A stretch of 64,000 nt of DNA from Streptomyces hoynatensis. GTDB taxonomy: Bacteria > Actinomycetota > Actinomycetes > Streptomycetales > Streptomycetaceae. Shown here one piece after another: positions 16,667 through 27,390 of the stretch. Position 1 is the first letter of the stretch. Every line of letters begins with the position of its first letter. The notes under the pieces were generated by a model. The model did not search any database, was not told the DNA's origin, and worked only from the letters and a program-made list of their open reading frames with translations. A program made the translations under genes and the position numbers. The stretch is taken from contig NZ_RBAL01000007.1 in assembly GCF_003626535.1 (NCBI RefSeq), positions 62,001 through 126,000 on the forward strand. Direction: 5' to 3'.

Positions 16667-17638
16667 ATGAGCACCGAGGCGAGCGGACAGCCGGTCATCA
16701 GGACCGTTCTCGGGGATGTCGCGCCGGAGGAGTTCGGGGTGTGCGACGCCCACGATCACCTGTTCATGCGCTCTCTGCTGCTCGCGGGTCAGGAGCTGGA
16801 CGATCCGGCGGCGGCGACGGCGGAGTTGCGGGCGTTCGCGGCGCTCGGGGGCCGGGCGGTGGTGCAGTGGACGCCGTTCGGGATGGGGCGCCGGGCCGGG
16901 CGGCTCGGTGAGGTCTCGCGCGCGGCCGGGGTGCACATCGTCGCCGCCACCGGGCTGCATCAGCTCGGGCACATCGGGACCACCCTGATGGAGCGGGTGC
17001 GCGACCGGCTGACCGAGTTGTTCGTCGACGAGCTCACGCGGGGGCTGCGCAACGACGACGATCCCGACGGCCCCCACGGGACCGCGCGCGCCGGGATGAT
17101 CAAGGTGGCGGGGGCGTTTCACGGGGTGGACGCGCATGCCAGGCGGGTGATGACGGCGGCGGCCGAGGCCCATCACGCGACCGGCGCCCCGATCGGCGTG
17201 CACCTGGAGGGCGGCACGGCGGCGCTCGACGTCCTGGCCCTGCTGTGTGACTGGCTCGACGTGCCGCCGGAGCGGGTGCTCCTGGGCCACCTGAACCGGT
17301 CCCCCGACGTGCGGGTGCATCGCCGGGTGGCGGAGGCCGGCGCCTTCCTGGTGTTCGACGGCCCGTCCCGCGCGCACCATGCCACCGACTGGCGGCTGCT
17401 CGACACGCTGGCCGCGCTGTGCGAGGCCGGGTACTCGGGGCAGTTGCTGCTCGGCGGCGACACCACCACGGCCGTGGCCCGGGCGGCGGGCGGGGAGGGG
17501 CCGGGGATGCCGTTTCTGCTGAGTGGGCTGCGGCCGCGGATCGAGCGCGAGCTGGGGACGCGTGTGGCCACCGCGATCTTCGTCGACAACCCGGCGCGCG
17601 CCTACGCGGCCTCCTGGAAGGCGAGTCCCCGCGTGTGA
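16667..17638 (+). CDS. Phosphotriesterase-family metal hydrolase
   Basis: 323-residue amidohydrolase-superfamily TIM barrel. The metal ligands are visible: the HxH-type pair in CDAHDHLF, the bridging lysine of GMIKVAGAF, the histidine of GVHLEGG, the histidine of LLGHLNRSPD and the aspartate of LLGGDTT. Family members hydrolyse lactones, phosphotriesters or cyclic esters. The start is the ATG at 16667. The 280 bp on each side contain nothing I can identify besides a promoter-like element before the next gene. Real substrate unknown. Confidence 0.85.
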   Translation: MSTEASGQPVIRTVLGDVAPEEFGVCDAHDHLFMRSLLLAGQELDDPAAATAELRAFAALGGRAVVQWTPFGMGRRAGRLGEVSRAAGVHIVAATGLHQLGHIGTTLMERVRDRLTELFVDELTRGLRNDDDPDGPHGTARAGMIKVAGAFHGVDAHARRVMTAAAEAHHATGAPIGVHLEGGTAALDVLALLCDWLDVPPERVLLGHLNRSPDVRVHRRVAEAGAFLVFDGPSRAHHATDWRLLDTLAALCEAGYSGQLLLGGDTTTAVARAAGGEGPGMPFLLSGLRPRIERELGTRVATAIFVDNPARAYAASWKASPRV

Positions 17639-17912
17639 CGGCGCCCCCGCGGGCACGGCACTCACCGCGTAGCGGACCGGAGCGACCGACCTGCCGCGTG
17701 CGGAACGCGCGGTGCGGTCGCGGGTGGGGAGGGGCGGTCGCGGGGAGGAGGGCCGTCCGGCCGGGCTGCTCGGGCGGGTGGCCGGGCTGCCGGGGTGGGC
17801 CGTGCGGGCGTGGGCGAGGGGCGGCGGGTCGGAGTTCCCGGCGTTTTCTGCTCGCGGGTGACGACCGGCGGGGCCAAGCCCGGGGCGCGGCCGGGGAAGT
17901 GAGGTGCCGTTC

Positions 17913-17941
17913 TTGACAGGATGGCTGACGCAACGTCGCCT
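17913..17941 (+). promoter_or_regulatory. Candidate promoter for a leaderless LLM gene
   Basis: TTGACA (17913-17918), a 17-bp spacer and TCGCCT (17936-17941) end 6 bp before the ATG at 17948. The -35 hexamer is consensus and the -10 is weak. An upstream ATG at 17921 would then lie inside the promoter. Confidence 0.45.
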
Positions 17942-17947
17942 GGACGC

Positions 17948-18784
17948 ATGCGTTTCGCCTTCAAGACCTCGCCGCAGAACGCGTCCTGGGAGGACCTGCT
18001 GAACGTGTGGCAGGTCGCGGACGGCATCGAGATCTTCGAATCCGGCTGGACCTCCGATCACTTCTACCCGACCCACGGCGCTGCCCCCTCCGTTCCGCGC
18101 CTTGAGGGGTGGGTCACGCTCACGGCACTGGCGCAGGCGACCCACCGGCTGCGCATCGGCACCCTGGTCACCGGGATTCACCACCGCCACCCGGCGGTGC
18201 TGGCCAACATGGCGGCGACCCTCGACGTCGTGTCCCGCGGGCGGCTGGAGCTGGGCATCGGCGCGGGCTGGAATGAGGAGGAGTCGCGTGCCTACGGCAT
18301 CGAACTGGGCACCGCCAGGCAGCGGAGCGACCGGTTCGAGGAGGCCTGCCAGGTCATCACGGGACTGCTGGGCCAGGAAACCACGACGTTCAAGGGCAGC
18401 TTCTATCAGCTGACCGACGCCCGGTGCGAGCCCAAGCCCTTGCAGCGGCCCCACCCGCCACTCTGCATCGGCGGCAGCGGCCGGAAGCGCACGCTGCGCA
18501 CGGCGGCCCGCTTCGCTCAGCACTGGAACTTCGACAACGGCACGGTCGCGGAGTTCCTCCGAGCCCGCGACGCGCTGAACCGGCATTGCGCCGACGTCGG
18601 CCGCGACCCTGCGGACATCCTGGTTTCGGTCCAGGTGCGGTACCACGGCGATCCGGCCGCGGCGGCAGCCGACGCGGCGACGTTCGGCGAGGCCGGTGCG
18701 GAGCTCGCGATCGTCTCTCTGCCGTCGCCCTACACTCCCGCCGTGCTGGAGCCACTCGCGGAGGCGCTGGCGCGCGTGGCCTGA
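17948..18784 (+). CDS. LLM-class F420-dependent oxidoreductase
   Basis: About 278 residues. It begins MRFAFKTSPQ as expected for this LLM subgroup, with EIFESGWTSDHFYP, RLRIGTLVTGIHHRHPAVLANMAATLDVVSRGRLELGIGAGWNEEE spread across the barrel, and GGSGRKRTLRTAARFAQHWN. These are hallmarks of F420-dependent luciferase-family enzymes. An ATG at 17921 is in frame, but a consensus -35 box overlaps it, so the ATG at 17948 is preferred as a leaderless start. It is monocistronic and closely related in architecture to the gene at 26295. The substrate is unknown. Confidence 0.88.
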   Translation: MRFAFKTSPQNASWEDLLNVWQVADGIEIFESGWTSDHFYPTHGAAPSVPRLEGWVTLTALAQATHRLRIGTLVTGIHHRHPAVLANMAATLDVVSRGRLELGIGAGWNEEESRAYGIELGTARQRSDRFEEACQVITGLLGQETTTFKGSFYQLTDARCEPKPLQRPHPPLCIGGSGRKRTLRTAARFAQHWNFDNGTVAEFLRARDALNRHCADVGRDPADILVSVQVRYHGDPAAAAADAATFGEAGAELAIVSLPSPYTPAVLEPLAEALARVA

Positions 18785-18923
18785 CACCCGCCCGCCGTGC
18801 GCGGGCCCGCCGGGCAGCGCGGCCGGGGAACGCGGCCGGCAGAGCGGCGAGGGAGCGTGCCGCTGACAGGTGGTGGCGGGTGGCGGCGGGCGCCAGGTGC
18901 GGCGGGAGGTGGGGCGGGCCCCG

Positions 18924-19451
18924 TCATGGGTGTTCCGCCGCCTCCGCCGGGAACAGGGCAGGGGGCAGGGCGCCCTCGTGGGTCAGCAGCGCGGTCTTGC
19001 GGGCGACGCCGGCCGCGTAGCCGCGCATGGAGCCGTCCGCGCCGATCACGCGGTGGCACGGGCGCACCAGCAGCAGCGGGTTCGCGCCGACGGCGGCGCC
19101 GAGCGCGCGGCTCTCGGCGCGCGGCACGCCGAGGCGCGCGGCCAGCTCGCCGTAGGTCGTGGTCGTGCCATAGGGGATGTCGTCCAGGGCCCGCCAGACG
19201 CGTTCCTGGAAGGGGGTGCCGCTGGTGTCGAAGTCGAGGTCGAAGCGGGTGAGTTCGCCGGCGAAGTAGGCCCGGACGCGGGCCACGGCCGGAGCCAGCG
19301 CCGCCGGGTCGCGCCGCCAGCCTGGCAGCGCGGAGACACCCCCGCGCTGCCCCGGCATGGACAGCGAGCTCAGCCGCGTGCCCTCGCCCACGAGCAGCAG
19401 CTCGCCCAGCGGGCTTTCCATCGTGGTGTAACGCGTGACGGTGGTGCTCAT
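18924..19451 (-). CDS. ogt: Methylated-DNA-protein-cysteine S-methyltransferase
   Basis: 175 residues. It removes O6-alkyl groups from guanine by transfer to its own cysteine. The active-site motif PCHRVIG is intact, preceded by the DNA-binding helix region (YGTTTTYGELAARLGVPRAESRALGAAVGANP), with RGYAAGVARKTALLTHEGA at the C-terminus. The length is that of stand-alone Ogt rather than Ada. The start is the ATG at 19451. The gene is single and converges with the LLM oxidoreductase. The 290 bp upstream (19452-19743) hold only imperfect G-rich repeats. Confidence 0.92.
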   Translation of the reverse strand: MSTTVTRYTTMESPLGELLLVGEGTRLSSLSMPGQRGGVSALPGWRRDPAALAPAVARVRAYFAGELTRFDLDFDTSGTPFQERVWRALDDIPYGTTTTYGELAARLGVPRAESRALGAAVGANPLLLVRPCHRVIGADGSMRGYAAGVARKTALLTHEGALPPALFPAEAAEHP

Positions 19452-19743
19452 GTCCCCGAGTGTGCGGCGGGGCGGGGGGACGGGACTGGCGGAATTCGGA
19501 CCTGGCGTTGTGGAACCGGAGCTGACCCGGGGTGGCGGGGCGCGGACGGAGGTGCGTGGGGTTGCGGCGGGCGGTATGGGGGCGCGGCGGGCGGTATGGG
19601 GGCGCGGTGGCCGGTTGGGGGCGTGCTGGGGCGTGGTGGGGGCGCGCGGCGTGCGCTCCGCCGTCCCCACCAGCCGAGCCGACGGCATCAGCCGAGCCGT
19701 CCCCACCGGCCGAGCCCCGTTCCCAGCCGCCGAGTCGGCGGCG

Positions 19744-20523
19744 TCAGTCGAGGAGCGCGCTTGTCCAGAGGGCGGCGCGGCGTTCGACGTACTCGGCGTC
19801 CTCGCGCCAGGCCTCGCCGTGCCCCTCGCGCCAGTGCGTCGTCCACGGCTCGGTTCCCAGCGCCGACTGCTCGCGCAGGAAGTCGTACATCGCGCGCGTG
19901 CGCCGCCCGAGCAGCGGCACGAAGGCGCGGCGCTCGGCCTCGTCGAGGCCGTAGGCGTCGGCGAACGCGCGCAGCCGCGCCGCCGCCTCCTCGTCGGGGC
20001 GCGTGAACTCGGGGTTCGGGGTCAGCCGCACGAAGCCCTGTGCCGCGTAGGCGAGGTCCCACAGCCGCGTGCCGGGACCGGCACCGTCCCAGTCGATGAA
20101 GACCCAGGAGTCTGCCGTTTCGTCGACGACCAGGTTCCACGGCGCCAGGTCGTGATGGGCGATGATCTCGTCGCCGTCCGGCGCGATGACGGTGCGCCAC
20201 TCGGCGTCGGCCGGCGGCGAGAAGTCGGCCACGGCATCGTGGAACTCACGGATCAGCCGGGCCACCCGCCGCAGCCGTTCCACGGGGGCGAGCCGGTCCA
20301 TGCGCTCCGGCCAGAGCGTGTCGCCCGGCACGAACGTCAGCACCTCCCGGCCCTGTTCGTCGATCCCGAGCGGGCGGGGTGCCGCCCGGTACCCGGCGTG
20401 GTGGAGGTGGTCGAGGAGCGCGTGGACGGCGGGAGTCCAGGGGCCGGCGGGCCGGCGCACCGTCTCCCCTGCCCGCACGACGCCAGCGCTGACATTGCCG
20501 CCCGTCAGAGGTACTTCTTTCAC
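19744..20523 (-). CDS. Aminoglycoside phosphotransferase (APH) family kinase
   Basis: 259 residues. It has the APH/choline-kinase fold with the Brenner-type catalytic loop HHDLAPWNLVVDE (D, N) and the metal-binding IDWDGAGPGTRLWDLAYA. The N-terminus (VPLTGGNVSAGVVRAGETVRRPAGPWTPAVHALL) is typical of a common Streptomyces subgroup of unknown substrate. The start is a GTG at 20523. There is no ribosome site, and only 9-18 bp separate it from the start of the divergent nuclease-helicase gene, so leaderless translation is likely. A small-molecule or aminoglycoside kinase role is possible but unproven. Confidence 0.88.
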   Translation of the reverse strand: MKEVPLTGGNVSAGVVRAGETVRRPAGPWTPAVHALLDHLHHAGYRAAPRPLGIDEQGREVLTFVPGDTLWPERMDRLAPVERLRRVARLIREFHDAVADFSPPADAEWRTVIAPDGDEIIAHHDLAPWNLVVDETADSWVFIDWDGAGPGTRLWDLAYAAQGFVRLTPNPEFTRPDEEAAARLRAFADAYGLDEAERRAFVPLLGRRTRAMYDFLREQSALGTEPWTTHWREGHGEAWREDAEYVERRAALWTSALLD

Positions 20524-20541
20524 TGTGGAAGGATGACACGG

Positions 20542-23808
<3,267 letters not shown>

Positions 23809-24000
23809 CCCGCCGCCCCCGCACCACCCCCCGCACCCCCGCACCACTCCCGCCGCCCCTGCACCACCCCGGCACCCCCCGGCGCCCTCCCGGCACCCCC
23901 CCGGCAACCGCCCGCACCCCCCAACCTCCGCGCCCCCGCGACCCGCCCCCAGGCCCAGGCCGCCTGCGGGGGGCGCGGGCAGGCCCGGTGAGAGCCCGGG
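23809..24000. other. C-rich simple-sequence spacer
   Basis: The gap between the helicase stop and the convergent decarboxylase is built of CCCCGCACCACCCC-like degenerate repeats. I see no gene or clear terminator in it. Confidence 0.5.
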
Positions 24001-25461
24001 TCACAGGCCCACGTCGCGGCGGCTGAGGTCGAGGAGGCACTCGCGGCGCACCAGGAGCCGCGGCCTGCCCGCGCGGACCGCGACGACCGGCGGGCGGCCG
24101 ACGAAGTTCCAGGTGGAGGCCATCGACAGGTGGTACGCCCCGGACACCGGCGTGGCCAGCAGGTCGCCCGGCCGCACGTCCTCGGGCAGGGAGACGTCCT
24201 CGGCCAGCACGTCGCCCGCCTCGCAGTGCCGCCCCACGACGGTCGCCCGGCCGGGCCCGGCGATCGAGTGCCGCCCGATCAGCCGGGGCGCGTACCGCAC
24301 GCCGTACAGCGCGGGCCTCGGGTTGTCGCTCATCCCGCCGTCCACGGCGACGAAGGTGCGCCCGCCCGCGCGTTTCACGGCCAGCACGCGGTAGAGCGCC
24401 ACCCCCGCGGGCCCCACGATGCCGCGGCCCGGCTCGATCGCGAGCCGCGGCTGAGGGAGCCCGGCCGCGGTGCAGCTCGCGGCGAGTTCCGCCCGTACCC
24501 GCCCGGCCAGTTGGCGAACGTCCAGCGCCTCGTCGCCCGGCCGGTAGGCGACGGCGTGCCCGCCGCCGAGGTTCAGCTCGGGCAGGGCGACGCCGTACTG
24601 GTCGCGGACCCTGGCGAGCAGCCCCACGGTCCGCCGCACCGCCTGCAGGTACGGCTTCACCGTGGCGATCTGCGAGCCCAGGTGGCAGTGGACGCCGAGG
24701 AGTTCGAGCCCCGGCTGGTCCAGTATCCGGCCGATGGCGTGCTGGGCCGCGCCGTCGGCGATCGAGAGGCCGAAGTGCGCGGCCTCGGTGCCCGTGCGCA
24801 CCTTCTCGTGCCCGCCGGCCGCGATGCCGGGCACCACGCGGACCAGGACCTTCTGCCGTGAGCCTGGCGGCAGCTGGGTGGCGAGGCGGAGGATCTCGGC
24901 GGTGCTGTCGACGACGATCCTGCCGACGCCGAGCCGGAACGCGGCCCGCAGGTCCTCGGGGCTCTTCGCGTTGCCGTGCAACACCATGCGCTCGGGCGGG
25001 AAGCCGGCGACGACGGCGAGTTCGAGTTCCCCGGCGGAGCAGACGTCGAGACCGAGCCGCTCCTCGTTCAGCCAGTGCGCCAGCCCGCGGCACAGGAATG
25101 CCTTGGCCGCGTAGTAGACGTCGGCGCCCCGGAAGGCGGCGCGGTAGCCGCGGGCGCGGCGGCGCACCTCCTCCTCGTCGAGGACGTAGGCGGGGGTGCC
25201 GTAGTGCCTGGCCACGGCGGTGAGGGGCACGCCGCCGACCAGGATGTCGGCGCCCTCGGCACGCGCGGAGCGCGGCCAGATGCCCGGACCGGCGGGGGCG
25301 TCCGGGCCGATGGGGGCGTGGGGGACGTCCGGTTCGGCGGGGACGTGGAGGGCGGCCGGGACGTGGGGGACGTCGGGGGCGGCCGGGGCGTTGGCGGCCG
25401 GGGCGTGGGGGACGGGGGCGGCCGGGGCGGAGGCGGGGCCTGGCTGCGGGGTGGCGCTCAT
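24001..25461 (-). CDS. Diaminopimelate decarboxylase family enzyme with long Ala/Pro N-terminus
   Basis: 486 residues. It is a fold type III PLP decarboxylase: PLP lysine in VYYAAKAFLC, HGNAKSPEDL, the phosphate-binding GGGHAVAY, EPGRGIVGPAGVALYRVLAVK, and the substrate-site CEAGD and YHLSMAS segments. DapDC makes L-lysine in the cytoplasm. The first 70 residues are a repetitive Ala/Pro/His tail absent from standard LysA. The start is the ATG at 25461 behind GAGGAGG. The stop of the small SAV_915-type gene is 11 bp upstream, so the two are co-transcribed. Streptomycetes usually have another lysA, so this copy could serve a specialised product or cell wall role. Confidence 0.87.
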   Translation of the reverse strand: MSATPQPGPASAPAAPVPHAPAANAPAAPDVPHVPAALHVPAEPDVPHAPIGPDAPAGPGIWPRSARAEGADILVGGVPLTAVARHYGTPAYVLDEEEVRRRARGYRAAFRGADVYYAAKAFLCRGLAHWLNEERLGLDVCSAGELELAVVAGFPPERMVLHGNAKSPEDLRAAFRLGVGRIVVDSTAEILRLATQLPPGSRQKVLVRVVPGIAAGGHEKVRTGTEAAHFGLSIADGAAQHAIGRILDQPGLELLGVHCHLGSQIATVKPYLQAVRRTVGLLARVRDQYGVALPELNLGGGHAVAYRPGDEALDVRQLAGRVRAELAASCTAAGLPQPRLAIEPGRGIVGPAGVALYRVLAVKRAGGRTFVAVDGGMSDNPRPALYGVRYAPRLIGRHSIAGPGRATVVGRHCEAGDVLAEDVSLPEDVRPGDLLATPVSGAYHLSMASTWNFVGRPPVVAVRAGRPRLLVRRECLLDLSRRDVGL

Positions 25462-25472
25462 GCCGGCCCTCC

Positions 25473-25781
25473 TCACGCCGCCGCGGCGCGCAGGCGGCGC
25501 GCCGGCCGACCGGCGAGCGCGGCCGGTTGCGGGTCGACGACCAGGGCGGTGACGCCGAGGGGCTCGGTGAGCGCCAGGAGCGCGCGGTCGCAGAGCGTGG
25601 CCCAGGGCTGCCCCGGGCCGAGTGCGGCGACGAGCCGCCGCTCGCTGGTGAAGGCGACGACGGTGGCCTCCCCATGGGGAGTGCGGAAGAGGCGCACGCG
25701 TGTGGTGTGCGCCGGGCCCGGCCGGACGGGAACGTGGTAACGCCCGGCCGGGAGCGTATCTGCGGGACCGTCCGCGCTCAT
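25473..25781 (-). CDS. SAV_915-family small protein
   Basis: 102 residues. It carries the pattern of the streptomycete SAV_915/SseB-like family: RLFRTPHGEATVVAFTSERRLVAALG, then a segment ending in LAL-TEPLGVTALVVDPQP. No signal peptide or membrane segment is present. The start is the ATG at 25781 with AAAGGCAGG upstream. It is first in a two-gene operon with the decarboxylase. Function unknown; SseB-type domains are often protein-interaction or secretion-associated modules. Confidence 0.75.
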   Translation of the reverse strand: MSADGPADTLPAGRYHVPVRPGPAHTTRVRLFRTPHGEATVVAFTSERRLVAALGPGQPWATLCDRALLALTEPLGVTALVVDPQPAALAGRPARRLRAAAA

Positions 25782-26294
25782 CGCGGCTACCTGCCTTTCT
25801 GCCGGTGACACCGCGACGCTAAGCCCGCACCCGCCGGGCTCCGCCCTCCGATGACGGGCCCCTGACGCGCGGGCCGGCGGCCTTGACGCCGCCCTCACCT
25901 CCGGCAGCCCGAGGGACGAGGCCGCCGGCCGGCCCGGGCACCCCGTCGACGCCGGCGTCCGCGCGGGCGGCCCCCGGCTGCCGGGCCCGCCGCAACGGCG
26001 GCCCGCCCGCGGGGAGGTGCCGACAGGCGAGCCGGGCTTGCCACCCGGGTTCCGCAGGGGATAACTTTCGGAGGGTACCCTCCGGTTACGTGAGGCGGGG
26101 ACACGCACCGGCGTGGGCGCCGGAGGGCGGCGGCCCGGCGCCTCCGCCTGCAACGCGCCGGCGTACGCCTCGCCCCGCCGGCGCGTGCCTCGCCTGCCAC
26201 CCGGCCGACGGCCGCGCCGACCGCCACGCCCGCCCCTCCCACTCCCCCGGCCCCCTCTTCCCCGCATCGACTCCCGACTCCGAACGGACTCGAC
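25782..26294. other. Gene-free region with a perfect 16-bp palindrome
   Basis: About 510 bp between the divergent SAV_915-type gene and the LLM oxidoreductase. I see no credible gene. The notable element is the palindrome at 26069-26084; the rest is C-rich low-complexity sequence. Confidence 0.55.
26069..26084. promoter_or_regulatory. Perfect 16-bp palindromic operator candidate
   Basis: CGGAGGGTACCCTCCG is fully self-complementary and is flanked by TAAC on the left and GTTA on the right. It is the most A/T-containing spot of the region and lies 210 bp before the LLM gene. A TetR- or PadR-type dimer is a plausible binder. Confidence 0.6.
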
Positions 26295-27161
26295 ATGGAA
26301 CTCGGTTTGCACGTACAGAACTTCACGTGGCCCGGCGGCCCGCGGCAGCTCGGCCCCACCCTGGCGAAGGTCGCGCGGACCGCGGAGGCCGGTGGCTTCT
26401 CCCGGCTGACGGTCATGGACCACCTGTGGCAGATCGGCATCCTCGGCCCGCCCGAGCAGGAGATGCTGGAGGGCTACACCGCGCTCGGTTTCCTGGCCGC
26501 GCACACCGAACGCGTCCTCCTGCACACGCTGGTCACCGGCGTCGTCTATCGCCATCCGGGGCTGCTGGCCAAGGCCGTCACGACCCTCGACGTCCTCAGC
26601 GGCGGGCGGGCGGGGCTCGGGATCGGGGCCGCCTGGAACGACGCGGAGGCCATCGGGCTCGGCCTGCCCTTCCCGCCGCTCGCCGAGCGCTTCGAGCGAC
26701 TTGAGGAGACGCTGCGGATCTGCCGGCAGATGTGGAGCGGGAGCGAGGAGCCCTTCGAGGGGGCGCACTACCGCCTGGGCCGCACCCTCAACTCCCCGCA
26801 GAGCCTCAGCAGGCCGCATCCGAAGATCATGATCGGCGGCTCGGGCGAGCGGAAGACGCTGCGGCTCGTCGCCAGGTACGCCGACGCCTGCAACATCTTC
26901 CACACCGCCGAGACCCCGCGGAAGCTGGACGCGCTGCGCGAGCACTGCGCGCGTGAGGGCCGCGACTACGCGGAGATCGAGAAGACGACGGTGCTGCGCC
27001 TCGGGCCAGGGGCCAAGGCGAACGAGGTCCTGGCCGAGTTGCGCGCCGCGCACGAACTCGGTTTCACCGCCGTCTACCTGACGACCCTGGCCGAGCAGGA
27101 CCCCTTCCCCGCGCTGGAGATGTGCGCCACGGAGGTGATCCCGGAGATCTCCTCCTGGTGA
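26295..27161 (+). CDS. LLM-class F420-dependent oxidoreductase
   Basis: 288 residues. It begins MELGLHVQNFTWPGG and has SRLTVMDHLWQIG, TLVTGVVYRHPGLLAKAVTTLDVLSGGRAGLGIGAAWNDAE divided over barrel strands, and MIGGSGERKTLRLVARYADACN. This subgroup uses F420 as hydride carrier. The start is the ATG at 26295 with no clear ribosome site. It is the third LLM enzyme in the window, and fbiC for the F420 deazaflavin lies at 47599. The substrate is unknown. The convergent DUF2264 gene ends 230 bp away across a tandem repeat. Confidence 0.9.
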   Translation: MELGLHVQNFTWPGGPRQLGPTLAKVARTAEAGGFSRLTVMDHLWQIGILGPPEQEMLEGYTALGFLAAHTERVLLHTLVTGVVYRHPGLLAKAVTTLDVLSGGRAGLGIGAAWNDAEAIGLGLPFPPLAERFERLEETLRICRQMWSGSEEPFEGAHYRLGRTLNSPQSLSRPHPKIMIGGSGERKTLRLVARYADACNIFHTAETPRKLDALREHCAREGRDYAEIEKTTVLRLGPGAKANEVLAELRAAHELGFTAVYLTTLAEQDPFPALEMCATEVIPEISSW

Positions 27162-27190
27162 ACGCCCTGGGGCGCGCCCCACCGACCGGC

Positions 27191-27262
27191 GCGCCCCCAT
27201 CAACCGCCGCGCCCCCACCGACCGCCGCGCCCCCATCAACCGCCGCGCCCCCACCAACCGCC
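27191..27262. repeat. Four tandem 18-bp units between convergent genes
   Basis: The unit GCGCCCCCAYCRACCGCC is repeated at 27191, 27209, 27227 and 27245, units 1 and 3 being identical. It continues into degenerate copies to about 27310. It lies after the LLM stop and before the convergent DUF2264 stop, and no protein is encoded there. Confidence 0.85.
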
Positions 27263-27390
27263 GCGCCCCGCCGGCGCGCCCCCAACCGGCGGGCCCCCAA
27301 CCGGCGTGGCACGCGGACGGGTTGGGGGCCCCGGGCGGGTTCGGGCCCCGGACCGGTGCGGGCTCCGGGCCGGTGCGGCCCTCGGCGGGT

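Noticed and set aside
27191..27262. Tandem 18-bp units considered as a CRISPR array
   Set aside because: The units touch without spacers and are GC-simple. No cas genes are near.
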